Assembly (NCBI RefSeq): GCF_000416965.1 | Contig: NZ_ATCL01000017.1 | Location: 1-64,000, forward strand | Reading direction: 5' to 3' | DNA: 64,000 nucleotides | Source: Exiguobacterium chiriqhucha RW-2 | Lineage (GTDB): Bacteria; Bacillota; Bacilli; Exiguobacteriales; Exiguobacteriaceae | Shown here: positions 41,190-49,734 of the stretch, in pieces | Layout: each line of letters opens with the position of its first letter | How positions within the stretch are numbered: the first letter of the stretch is position 1 | Notes under the pieces: generated by a model | Told to the model about the DNA's origin: nothing | Databases searched by the model: none | Seen by the model: only the letters and a program-made list of their open reading frames with translations | Program-made: the position numbers and the translations under genes

Positions 41190-42029
41190 TTATAATCTGG
41201 CCAACAGTTTGCCTTTTTGAATCGTCGAGACATACGCCCGCTTCGTGAAGACGTCATGCCCGTTCTGCCGGGCCGCATCTAAAATTCCTTCATAGAGGAG
41301 CGCTGCCGCCGCGACAGGCTTCCGGCTCGTCACAGGATACAAGTGATGCGTCTCCCGGGCGCTGCTGTATAACGCTTCCGCGCGACGGGCCACTGTCTCC
41401 CAGACGTCGATGAACGCCGGAGTCACTTGCCGCGCAAACAAATCGGCTTCCGCGACACCGAACTCGGCGAGCAACGATTGGGGCACATAAATCCGGTCCC
41501 GATCGAGGTCTTCCCCGACGTCGCGCAAGATGTTCGTCAACTGCATGGCAATCCCTAAATCGATGGCGCCTTGCTTCAATTGCTGGCGTCCAGCCGCATC
41601 GGCGTCCGGCGCGAGAATCGGTAACAGCATCAAGCCGACGGTGCTGGCCGCGTAATAGCCATACTGCTCCGTCTCCTCGAGCGTCGCATAACGCGTCTTA
41701 TGTAAGTCCCATTTCATGCCTTCGGCCAACTCGAAGAACGGTTCGACGTCCATGTCGTATCGCTTCCAGACATCCTCGAGCGCCACCCAGAGCGCATCCG
41801 GCAATGGTTCGCCTGCCAAGAAACGATCGAACTCGGCCAAAAAATGCGTCAAACTTTCCTCAGGGCTGTCAGATTCGTCGACCGCGTCATCGAGTGTCCG
41901 ACAAAACGTATAGACCGCAGCCACGGCTTGGCGGTCAGATTTAGAGAGCAGGGAAAAGGCCCGATAGAACGTGAGCGAGCCTTTTTTCATTACGTCTTCA
42001 CATTGACGATACGCTTCTTGTGTCGTCAT
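41190..42029 (-). CDS. crtM: CrtM-like dehydrosqualene (C30) or phytoene synthase
   Basis: 279 residues, trans-isoprenyl diphosphate synthase fold (head-to-head). The two Asp-rich motifs are DDAVD (about residues 47-51) and NILRDVGEDLDRDRIYVP. Being next to CrtN-like genes and lacking cyclase or CrtI partners, it most likely condenses two farnesyl diphosphates to 4,4'-diapophytoene, as CrtM does. It overlaps the upstream crtN-like gene by 32 bases; RBS GGGGG at ten bases. Confidence 0.88.
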   Translation of the reverse strand: MTTQEAYRQCEDVMKKGSLTFYRAFSLLSKSDRQAVAAVYTFCRTLDDAVDESDSPEESLTHFLAEFDRFLAGEPLPDALWVALEDVWKRYDMDVEPFFELAEGMKWDLHKTRYATLEETEQYGYYAASTVGLMLLPILAPDADAAGRQQLKQGAIDLGIAMQLTNILRDVGEDLDRDRIYVPQSLLAEFGVAEADLFARQVTPAFIDVWETVARRAEALYSSARETHHLYPVTSRKPVAAAALLYEGILDAARQNGHDVFTKRAYVSTIQKGKLLARL

Positions 42030-43476
42030 GGTACAATGCCCCCATTTCTTCTTCCATTCTTTTCACTAACAGTTGCGAGCCGATCATGACGATGGGAACG
42101 CCTCCGCACGGATGGACCGATGCCCCGACCGCATAGAGACGGTCGATCTGAGCATACGGACGGGCCTGCGGTTTGAACGCAGCCGATTGGGCCAATTTCG
42201 GGGCGATGCCGAAGCTTCCGCCCTCGAACAAGCCGAATCGTTCCGCGTCCATCGGCGTCCGGACTTTCATTTCCAAGACACGGTCTCTGAAATCGGGCAC
42301 CATCCGTTCGATGCGGCCGATCAAATGCTCGATTGCACCGCTCGTTTCAAAGTCTTTCCGTTCCAATTTACGCGGCACCGGTACGAGTACGTACAGCACA
42401 CTCGTGCCCGTCGGTGCGAGCGAGTCATCGATGAGGGACGGATTGAACGTATACATCGCTGGATACTTGCTCAGTTTACCATCTTCGAAGATGGTCCGCA
42501 TCGACCCGGCGAAATCAGTCGGCAAATCGAATTGGTGGACCGGCAAGTCGATGTCCCCGTTCACGGTAAAATACAACAAGAGCGTCCCACTCGACGGTTC
42601 ATACGATTTTGGCTTGATGCCATCAATCAAGCGTTCCATGAGCGGGAAGTCGCCGTTGACGACGACCGCATCATACGGATGGACGACACCGTCGACAACG
42701 ACCGCATCCGCCCGACCTTCGACGACGCGGACGCGTTCCACGTTCGCGTTCAGCTTGAACGTGACGCCCCGGCGCTTCAACTCTTGTTCTATTTTCGTCG
42801 CCAGCGAGAAATATCCTCCTTTGACGTACCAAATCCCCTCTTCTTGCTCCCGATACGGAATCAAGCCATAGAGGGATGGCGTGTCATACGGGTTGCCGCC
42901 GATGTAGAGCGTTTGCAGACTATAGGCGACACGAAGACGTTCGTCCTTAAAGAAGCGTTTCATGTTCTCGTGGGCCGTCTCATACGCCTTCAAGCGCATG
43001 AGGAGCATCAATAACTTCGGCTCGAACAGATCCGTCTTGCTCTTATAGCCCCGGTCCAAGAACGCGTCGAAGCCGAGGCGATACTCTTCTCGTTTTTGGG
43101 CCATATATTTTTTGAATCCGGCACCCTCGTTGAAAAGACGGTCGATTTCGGCCGCCTGGCGCTCGATATCGCGATATTTATAGAACGTCGTCCCATCCTC
43201 ATAACGGAGGCGATAGAGCGGGTCGACTTCAAGCAGTTCGAGCTCACGTTCCGGGAACCCGGCTTCTTGAAGCTGACTTTTCAGTTTCCCGGGTAACAGG
43301 ACGATGGTCGGCCCCTCATCGACGCGGGCGCCGTTCTCGAATTCGACATAATTGAGTCGACCCCCGACGCGGGATTCTTTCTCATAGATGGTCACGTGTA
43401 GCGACGGATATTTATGGGTCAGGAGCAAGGCCGCGTAAAGCGACCCAATTCCGGCACCGACGAAGCTGATGTTCAT
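41998..43476 (-). CDS. CrtN-like carotenoid desaturase (paralogue 2)
   Basis: 492 residues. A slightly unusual FAD motif FVGAGIGSLYAALLLTH (Ser in place of the third Gly), GGRLNYVEFENGARVDEGPTIVLLPG and the C-terminal ASVHPCGGVPIVMIGSQLL place it in the CrtN/CrtI amine oxidase-like family. It is clearly different from the 43473-44966 paralogue. It overlaps both neighbours, so the three minus-strand genes are translated as one unit. It could be a second desaturase, or act on the other end of the molecule. Confidence 0.85.
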   Translation of the reverse strand: MNISFVGAGIGSLYAALLLTHKYPSLHVTIYEKESRVGGRLNYVEFENGARVDEGPTIVLLPGKLKSQLQEAGFPERELELLEVDPLYRLRYEDGTTFYKYRDIERQAAEIDRLFNEGAGFKKYMAQKREEYRLGFDAFLDRGYKSKTDLFEPKLLMLLMRLKAYETAHENMKRFFKDERLRVAYSLQTLYIGGNPYDTPSLYGLIPYREQEEGIWYVKGGYFSLATKIEQELKRRGVTFKLNANVERVRVVEGRADAVVVDGVVHPYDAVVVNGDFPLMERLIDGIKPKSYEPSSGTLLLYFTVNGDIDLPVHQFDLPTDFAGSMRTIFEDGKLSKYPAMYTFNPSLIDDSLAPTGTSVLYVLVPVPRKLERKDFETSGAIEHLIGRIERMVPDFRDRVLEMKVRTPMDAERFGLFEGGSFGIAPKLAQSAAFKPQARPYAQIDRLYAVGASVHPCGGVPIVMIGSQLLVKRMEEEMGALYHDDTRSVSSM

Positions 43477-44966
43477 TGGCCGACACCTGCCCGGTCACGC
43501 AATAGGTTCGCCGTGATCCGCGCCGACTCAAAAATCGTCGGCAGTCCGCTGCCTGGATGAGTGCCCCCTCCGACGAGCCAGACGTGATCGAGTTCCTCGA
43601 ACTGATTGTGCGGACGGAAATACATCATCTGCGATAAGTTGTGTCCGAGATTGAACGTGGCTCCTTCATATACACCGAACGCTTCCCAGTCGTTCGGCGT
43701 GAGCGGCTGCATGACATCGATATGGTTACGAATGTCGCGATACGGTGAACGCGTCTCAAGCGCATCGAGGACACGTTCCGTCATCGTCGCCTCGAGCTTC
43801 TGCCAAGGCAAATTCGACAGATTATTCGGGACAGGCACGAGGACGTAGAGTGACGATTTACCGGCTGGCGCCAGCGTCGGATCAATGTTTGACGCGTTCT
43901 GCACGTAGAAGGAGAAGTCTTCACTCAGCTTCAAGTCTTGCGTCATCTCTTTCACGTTACGCTCGTAGTCGTCTGCGAAATGAATTGAGTGATGGGCGAC
44001 GTCGTCATAGACGCGATCGAGCCCGAGATAGAGCATGAACGTCGAACACGAGTAGCGCTTCTTCTTCAGTTGTTTCGGACTCCAACGCGTGAGCGCATCA
44101 CTCGGGACGAGCGTCGTCATCGCATGGGCGAAATCGGCCCCGACAATCACTTCATCGAACGCGTAATGCACGTTGTTCGCCACGAGACCGTTAACACGTT
44201 TCCCATCGAGCAAGAGACGGTCAACGCCTTCTCCGAGACGAATCTCGCCGCCCTCTTCTTCGATGACGCGCGCCATCGCTGTACATAGTTGGTTCACGCC
44301 GCCAATCGGATGATGGACGCCGTAGGCATGCTCCATATACGACAAAATCGAGAAGCCGCCTGGACAATCCCAAGCCGACATCCCTAAATATTTGGCTTGG
44401 AACGTGAAGGCGTACTTCAGCTCCTCGCTCGTGAAGTATTCCGATAACACGTCATATAACGATTTACCAATCGACAAGAACGGCAACGCCTTCAAAACAC
44501 GTGTGGCCACGTAATCCGTCAGCTTGTCATGCGCCGTCTGCAGGACCGGCATCAACTTCGACAGCTTGATGGCTTGTTCGGCCATGAAGCGCTCATAGCC
44601 TTCCCCGTTCCCAGGGAACTGCTCTTCAATCGCCTGATGCATTTGATCGCGGTCGGTCGTCATCGACAGTACCCGGTTCCCTCGATCGAAATAAAGGTCG
44701 TACATCGGTTCAAGGCGTTTCATCTCGACGTAGTCATGTAAATCGCGACCCGTCTCTTCGAAAATCTCTTCTAAAATATACGGCATATTTAAAAAAGTCG
44801 GGCCACGATCGAACGCGAATTCTCCGACTTGAAGACGAGACGTTCGTCCACCGACGAACGCCTGCTTCTCAAATACTGTTACCTTCACACCACGGCTTGC
44901 GAGCAGCATCGCAGCCGCAAGTCCTCCTGGTCCGGCACCGATCACGGCGACTCTTTTTTCCGACAC
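43473..44966 (-). CDS. crtN: CrtN-like diapophytoene desaturase (paralogue 1)
   Basis: 497 residues. The FAD motif VIGAGPGGLAAAMLLASRGVKVTVFEK, FAFDRGPTFLNMPYI, the central FTFQAKYLGMSAWDCPGGFSIL and C-terminal GGGTHPGSGLPTIFESARI resemble staphylococcal CrtN. It would introduce the conjugated double bonds of the C30 chain. The start is GTG 44966 with AGGGAG at nine bases. First gene of the crtN-crtN2-crtM operon; the promoter lies at 45011-45039. Confidence 0.85.
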   Translation of the reverse strand: MSEKRVAVIGAGPGGLAAAMLLASRGVKVTVFEKQAFVGGRTSRLQVGEFAFDRGPTFLNMPYILEEIFEETGRDLHDYVEMKRLEPMYDLYFDRGNRVLSMTTDRDQMHQAIEEQFPGNGEGYERFMAEQAIKLSKLMPVLQTAHDKLTDYVATRVLKALPFLSIGKSLYDVLSEYFTSEELKYAFTFQAKYLGMSAWDCPGGFSILSYMEHAYGVHHPIGGVNQLCTAMARVIEEEGGEIRLGEGVDRLLLDGKRVNGLVANNVHYAFDEVIVGADFAHAMTTLVPSDALTRWSPKQLKKKRYSCSTFMLYLGLDRVYDDVAHHSIHFADDYERNVKEMTQDLKLSEDFSFYVQNASNIDPTLAPAGKSSLYVLVPVPNNLSNLPWQKLEATMTERVLDALETRSPYRDIRNHIDVMQPLTPNDWEAFGVYEGATFNLGHNLSQMMYFRPHNQFEELDHVWLVGGGTHPGSGLPTIFESARITANLLRDRAGVGQ

Positions 44967-45010
44967 GTTGAACAACTCCCTATGTGAATAGTCTCTTATG
45001 CTTCTATCTC

Positions 45011-45046
45011 ATTATAGAAATGACTGGAGACAAGTTCAAATTTGAA
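45011..45046 (-). promoter_or_regulatory. crt operon promoter overlapping a perfect palindrome
   Basis: TTGAAC (45034-45039), 17-bp spacer, TATAAT (45011-45016) on the minus strand, an almost ideal sigma-A promoter. The 12-bp palindrome TTCAAATTTGAA (45035-45046) covers the -35 and may be an operator. Confidence 0.65.
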
Positions 45047-45072
45047 TCGGCTCGTCGTGTGTCCGCCATGTG

Positions 45073-46074
45073 TCAATTGCCGCGCTCGGCAATGACGATA
45101 TACCATGATCCTTCCGGGATGAATGGGATAAAGCGAATATTTTCAAAGCCGACTTGCTGCATTTGACGGCGCAACTCTCGAATTGTCGGTAACGGATGCA
45201 AGTTGTCGTGGAGGGTCATGAACGCATTGAACGCCGAGGCAAACCGAGAGCCGAGCGGCGTCTCTGCGAGCGGAGTGACGAGGACAGCGACACCGGACGC
45301 CTCGAGGTTCTCGAGCATCCGTTCGAGCAATTCGATTCGTTTTTCTGGCGAGAAGTAATAGAGCATGTTGTTCATCATGACGGCATCGAACCGGTCCTCA
45401 TGATCCCATTCCATGAAATCGGCCACTTCGTAACGAATATCACCTGACTCATCCTGCTCACGGGCTTCGGCGATGACGTCCTCTTCTAAGTCAATCCCGG
45501 TCAACTTCCACTCTGGTTCGAGGCCATGCAGTTTACGCAAGTAACCACCGTGCCCGCATCCGATATCGAGCATCGTCTTCACGTCGGCCTGACGCAACAG
45601 TTGTTGGACGACTGGGAAAGCGACCGTCTCGACGAGCGTCGACGTCTGTGCAACGACCTGTCCATGCGTCGCCCCATCGAACGTCTTCTGTTTGCCCGAC
45701 TCTAAAAAGTCAGGGTAAGCGATGAGCGCCGGGATATGCAGCTCCATCATCTCTTGCAGCATGAAACCGATACTGCGCTCATCCTCATGCGACAATTGAT
45801 ATTTCAAACTACGTGTCGGGAAGTAACGCCAGCCTCTCTTCTTCAAATGACGAACGGCGACCCCCACTTCAAGCCAACGCTCCAGCGCGAGCTTCGTCAA
45901 CGGTTGCTTCAAGCGAAGCGTCATCTCCGCAAAGCTGGCCCCGCCTTGGAGTGCATCGAACAATCCATATTTATAGCCGATATATCCGTGCCAAAGCGGC
46001 AGGAACGATTCCGTTTGTTTCATCCATCTTCGCGCGTGCAAGACGCGTGACCATTCATTCATTTGTTGTTCCAT
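45073..46074 (-). CDS. SAM-dependent O-methyltransferase of the carotenoid region
   Basis: 333 residues. N-terminal winged-helix-like region (about 20-110) as in small-molecule O-methyltransferases, then a class I SAM domain with VKTMLDIGCGHGGYLRKL (motif I), LTGIDLEED (motif II) and FDAVMMNNMLYYF. It lies directly upstream of the crtN operon in the same direction. Methyl-esterified C30 acids are known in related bacteria, so a carotenoid carboxyl methyltransferase is a fair guess but not shown by sequence. ATG 46074 fits the GAGGTG site better than the adjacent ATG. Confidence 0.72.
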   Translation of the reverse strand: MEQQMNEWSRVLHARRWMKQTESFLPLWHGYIGYKYGLFDALQGGASFAEMTLRLKQPLTKLALERWLEVGVAVRHLKKRGWRYFPTRSLKYQLSHEDERSIGFMLQEMMELHIPALIAYPDFLESGKQKTFDGATHGQVVAQTSTLVETVAFPVVQQLLRQADVKTMLDIGCGHGGYLRKLHGLEPEWKLTGIDLEEDVIAEAREQDESGDIRYEVADFMEWDHEDRFDAVMMNNMLYYFSPEKRIELLERMLENLEASGVAVLVTPLAETPLGSRFASAFNAFMTLHDNLHPLPTIRELRRQMQQVGFENIRFIPFIPEGSWYIVIAERGN

Positions 46075-46136
46075 CATTTCACCTCATCATCGTTATCACT
46101 GATTTTTTTATTTTCCCCTAATAATTTACGGACAAA

Positions 46137-46169
46137 CAAAAAAATCCCACTCCGATGTGCGGAATGGGA
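46137..46169 (-). terminator. Terminator of the yisL-like gene
   Basis: A 10-bp stem with one mismatch (46145-46154 with 46160-46169) followed by seven T on the minus strand. Confidence 0.8.
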
Positions 46170-46176
46170 ATCAACC

Positions 46177-46557
46177 TTAAATGAAATTGCTAAAGAACGA
46201 CTGTCCGTATGGCAACGCATAGCCGATGAAAATCGTCACGAGTGCAAGTACGACGAAACCGCCGAACATCGCGTTCGCTGGTTTTTTCTTCTTCACACGG
46301 ATGAGCGTCATCTCACCGAAGATGAGCGTGAGCAGTCCGACCGTGATTTTCACGTGATAGAACATGCCGCCATCGTTCAATTGTAAATACAAATAAAGTC
46401 CTGTGCCGAACGCGACGAGCAACATGAGTCGAAACACCATGTGGGCAATCTTCCCGCTCTTGTTCGCGTTCTTATAGCCGACGTAGGCGACAGCGAACAA
46501 GACGAGTAATAAAATCCAGCTCGTGACGTGCGTGTGTAGGAATGCAGTCAATGGCAT
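46177..46557 (-). CDS. yisL: YisL family (DUF1516) membrane protein
   Basis: 126 residues, four membrane segments. LHTHVTSWILLLVLFAVAY, GKIAHMVFRLMLLVAFGTGLYL and FYHVKITVGLLTLIFGEM are the conserved DUF1516 blocks. Function unknown. A single-gene unit with an RBS of GGAAAGGGGG. Confidence 0.9.
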   Translation of the reverse strand: MPLTAFLHTHVTSWILLLVLFAVAYVGYKNANKSGKIAHMVFRLMLLVAFGTGLYLYLQLNDGGMFYHVKITVGLLTLIFGEMTLIRVKKKKPANAMFGGFVVLALVTIFIGYALPYGQSFFSNFI

Positions 46558-46651
46558 TCAAAGTCCCCCTTTCCATTATGTACAATCTCTATTGTACACG
46601 AGTCGCTCGCTTTACGGTCAAGCGGGTGATTGAAAAATCTTCGCTTCCACC

Positions 46652-46686
46652 AAAAAGGCGCCCCATCGATGATCGATAGGCGCCTT
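46652..46686 (-). terminator. Terminator of the histidine kinase/response regulator unit
   Basis: AAGGCGCC (46655-46662) with GGCGCCTT (46679-46686) and an inner ATCGAT/ATCGAT stem, followed by TTTTTGG on the minus strand. Confidence 0.85.
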
Positions 46687-46701
46687 GCGTTGCTGACGTG
46701 G

Positions 46702-49260
46702 TTAAGCTGTCGTCGTTTCTTGTTCACGGACGGCGTATTCATAACTTGGAATGACGACCGTGAACGTCGAGCCTTGATGCTGCACCGACTCGACATGAAT
46801 CTGACCGGCGTGACCGCGGACGATCTCCTGACAGATCGGAAGGCCGAGTCCGGTACCGCCGATTTCACGGCTGTCCGAATTGTCGACACGATAGAACTTG
46901 TCGAAGAGTCGGTCGAGCGCATCGCTCGGAATCCCGATTCCTTGGTCTTTCACTTTAATCGAAATGGATTGGTCGTGATGGGCCAGTTCGACTGTGATTT
47001 TCCCGCCACGCGGCGAATACTTCACGGCGTTCGAGAGCAAGTTACTCATCAACTGTTTGAACTTCTGACAGTCGGCGAACAGTTCATACGGGCGATCATC
47101 GGCCGTGACGAGTTCGAACTGATGTTTCAACGATGACGCCTCATAGAACGTCATCATATCGCGAATGACCGGCTCGACGTCGAGCTGTTCGCGGTCATAC
47201 ATTTGACTGCCGGCTTCCATCCGTTGTACGTCAAGGAAGTCGTTGACGAGATGCGTCAAGCGCTCCGTCTCGGCATGAATCGTCTGCAAGTATTTCGCTT
47301 GCTTCTCGTTCGGCAACTGCTTCTTGACCATGAGCTCGGTGAACCCATAAATCGAAGAGAGCGGGGTCCGCAATTCATGGGAGATGGTCGAGATGAACTC
47401 GCTCTTCAAGCGCTCCGCCTCGGTCTCGCTCGTGATGTCACGGAAGACGAGTAACGTTCCTTTCGATAACCCGCCGACGACGATGCGTTCCGCATACATC
47501 TGTAGGTTCATCTCCCCTTTACGAATCGAGAAACTCACGCTGTCATGCGGGAAGTCGTCCGTGAACAAACGATCGGTATACTTCAAGAAATCGTCTTCTT
47601 GATCGACTGTCGTTGAAATCGTCTCGCGCCATTCGTTCCATGATAGTTCCGCGAGTTCGCTCGACGTGATGTCGTCAAGCTCAGGGAACATCTCATAGAG
47701 CGGACGGTTGACGAAGACGTCATCGGTCGAGTGTTCGACGTAAATGACCGCCTCGCGAATCGAGTCGAGAATCCGTTCCGTCTTCCCTTTCTCACGGGTC
47801 ATCTCTTCAAACAGACGCATCCGGAGAAGTGAGAGCGACAACTGACGGGCGAACGACATAATGTCGCCCATCTGTGTCTGCGTGAAGCGGTCTTTATAAC
47901 GAACGAGATAGATGAACGCGATAATCGAGTCATCCGTCGGATCATGGACCGGCACGGCCGTCTCATACATATAGTATGGATACGGGAGCGGATGGTCGCT
48001 CGCGACTTGTTTCGACGAATGGACGGTCGTCCGCAGTGTCATCGCCCGCGTCAAGACCGAATTCTCGCTATCGAGCAATTGACGCGTGAGCGTCTCGTTC
48101 AAGCCGTGGCTCGTGATCGAGAATGAACCTGTCGCATCGACGAAGACGAGCGCGCCGACTTCTGAGTCGGTGATGGCGACGAGCTTCTCGATAATTTCTG
48201 GATAGGCCGTGAGCGAATCGCGGGCCGCGAGCGTCTCGGTCAATTCGTTACGATAAGCCAAGTGTTGCTCGTTCTGTTGCGTCTGCTCCAAGATCTCTTC
48301 AAGCTCTTGCTGTTGCGCTTGAAGCTCTTCTTGTTGAGCAATCAACTCTTCTTGTTGCGCTTGCAACTCGTGGTTCTTCTCAATCAAGTGACGTTCGTTG
48401 TCACGAAGCGTCTCGGCCATTTTGTTGAACGACCGTGACATCGTCCCAATCTCATCTTCACGCTCCATCTGGTCGCTCAAATCGACGATCTCGCCTTTAA
48501 GCAGACGGTCCGATGCGATCGAGAGACGTGAAATCAAACGCGTTTGACGGCGCAAGAACGGTTGGATGAACAATAAAATCAAGGCCGCGAACGACAAAAT
48601 GCTCGCAATCCACAAGAACTGAAGAATGTCGTTATTCAACTTCCAAGCGTCATACACTTTTTGTTTCTCGCTATTCATCAAGTCCTTATAATCGGATAAG
48701 GCCGTCTCGATCTGTTGAATCGGGCCGAGCGTATCGATGCCACGCTCTGGGCTATACGGCACGACGCCCTGTTCGATCAAACGCTGGGCTGTCGGCAACG
48801 CCAACACCGTCTCTGGGTCGATGGTCGTCTCGGTGATTTCACCTTCTGCCCGCAATTGACCGTACTCCGTCGTCACCGGAAGGATGACACCGAAATAGAA
48901 GTCATGAAACCCTTGCAAATCCTCCGCGAAAATCTCACCTTGTTTCGTCTGGACGACGCTCTTGAACCAGTTAATCTCTTGTTGGAACTCGTTCTCTTTC
49001 GCCTTGGCCCGCTCAAGTGCCTCGGTATCCCCAAACAAGAGGAAGCCACGAGAATCATATTGAGCGCCTTGCCAGTCGTCCCAAAGCACGTTCAACCGGT
49101 CAATCCGCTCATCGACATCTTGTAGTCGTTGTTCGTTCGCCGCAACCCGCTCTTCCATGTACATGTACATGAAAATTGAGCCGACGAGCGCGAGCGCGAG
49201 GAACGAGTAGAGGACGACCATGAGGTCGCGACCGAGTTTTTGTTTAAACCATCTGTTCAA
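46702..49260 (-). CDS. Multidomain sensor histidine kinase (CHASE3-HAMP-GAF-PAS)
   Basis: 852 residues. Transmembrane segments at about 14-34 and 213-233 flank a CHASE3-like extracytoplasmic helix domain; then HAMP (about 237-290), a coiled coil of AQQEEL-type repeats (about 297-333), a GAF-like domain (345-485), a PAS-like domain (495-600), HisKA with phospho-acceptor His628 (EFISTISHELRTPLSS) and HATPase_c (735-845). The partner is the CheY-like regulator it overlaps by four bases. The signal is unknown; DNA output must come from another protein. Confidence 0.88.
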   Translation of the reverse strand: MNRWFKQKLGRDLMVVLYSFLALALVGSIFMYMYMEERVAANEQRLQDVDERIDRLNVLWDDWQGAQYDSRGFLLFGDTEALERAKAKENEFQQEINWFKSVVQTKQGEIFAEDLQGFHDFYFGVILPVTTEYGQLRAEGEITETTIDPETVLALPTAQRLIEQGVVPYSPERGIDTLGPIQQIETALSDYKDLMNSEKQKVYDAWKLNNDILQFLWIASILSFAALILLFIQPFLRRQTRLISRLSIASDRLLKGEIVDLSDQMEREDEIGTMSRSFNKMAETLRDNERHLIEKNHELQAQQEELIAQQEELQAQQQELEEILEQTQQNEQHLAYRNELTETLAARDSLTAYPEIIEKLVAITDSEVGALVFVDATGSFSITSHGLNETLTRQLLDSENSVLTRAMTLRTTVHSSKQVASDHPLPYPYYMYETAVPVHDPTDDSIIAFIYLVRYKDRFTQTQMGDIMSFARQLSLSLLRMRLFEEMTREKGKTERILDSIREAVIYVEHSTDDVFVNRPLYEMFPELDDITSSELAELSWNEWRETISTTVDQEDDFLKYTDRLFTDDFPHDSVSFSIRKGEMNLQMYAERIVVGGLSKGTLLVFRDITSETEAERLKSEFISTISHELRTPLSSIYGFTELMVKKQLPNEKQAKYLQTIHAETERLTHLVNDFLDVQRMEAGSQMYDREQLDVEPVIRDMMTFYEASSLKHQFELVTADDRPYELFADCQKFKQLMSNLLSNAVKYSPRGGKITVELAHHDQSISIKVKDQGIGIPSDALDRLFDKFYRVDNSDSREIGGTGLGLPICQEIVRGHAGQIHVESVQHQGSTFTVVIPSYEYAVREQETTTA

Positions 49261-49619
49261 TTCACGATGCCTCCTATAATCTTCACCAATTCAAGTGGAC
49301 TGAACGGCTTCGAAATAAAGTAGTCGACGCCAATCTCATTCGCGCAATCACGATCAGATTGTTGGCTCTTCGCCGTGAGCATCATCACTTTCGTATGTTG
49401 ACGTCCTGGAAGTTTTCGTACTTTCTCAATGACCTCAAGACCGGTCATGCCTGGCATCATATGGTCGACAATCACGAGGTCATACTCGTTCTGTTCGATT
49501 AGCCGGTAGGCTTCAAGGCCGTCTGGTGCTTCATCAATGTCATATCCTTCATCTTCTAATGTATCTAAAACAAGCATGCGCAATACTTCTTCATCTTCTG
49601 CTAGTAAAATTTTTACCAT
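49257..49619 (-). CDS. Single-domain (CheY-like) response regulator
   Basis: 120 residues, a receiver domain only. The acidic pocket AEDEE, the phospho-acceptor Asp in VIVDHMMPGMTG, the Thr of LTAK and the Lys of SKPFSP are all present. There is no DNA-binding domain. It is translationally coupled to the following large kinase, so it may be a phosphorelay intermediate or control the kinase itself. Confidence 0.9.
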   Translation of the reverse strand: MVKILLAEDEEVLRMLVLDTLEDEGYDIDEAPDGLEAYRLIEQNEYDLVIVDHMMPGMTGLEVIEKVRKLPGRQHTKVMMLTAKSQQSDRDCANEIGVDYFISKPFSPLELVKIIGGIVN

Positions 49620-49678
49620 GACGATTCCTCCATTTTTTATCCCATTCCATTATTTTAACGGATTCAGTTCGTAATCAC

Positions 49679-49719
49679 AAAAAATAAGGGTGTACGGTGT
49701 ATAACCGTACCCCTTTTTC
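49679..49719 (-). terminator. Terminator of addBA
   Basis: GTACGG (49692-49697) with CCGTAC (49705-49710), AAGGG/CCCTT outer arms, and a T-rich tail on the minus strand. Confidence 0.75.
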
Positions 49720-49734
49720 TTCACAACGTCTACA

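Noticed and set aside
40787..41220. Two small plus-strand ORFs (61 and 85 codons) in the carotenoid gap
   Set aside because: Neither has a ribosome site; the second runs through the terminator stem, its T-run and into the antisense of crtM. The stems, not the reading frames, carry the structure.
42073..43014. Long plus-strand ORF of 313 codons opposite the second CrtN-like gene
   Set aside because: It lies wholly inside a well-supported gene on the other strand, has no ribosome site and a composition rich in Arg/His/Asp typical of antisense frames in GC-rich DNA.
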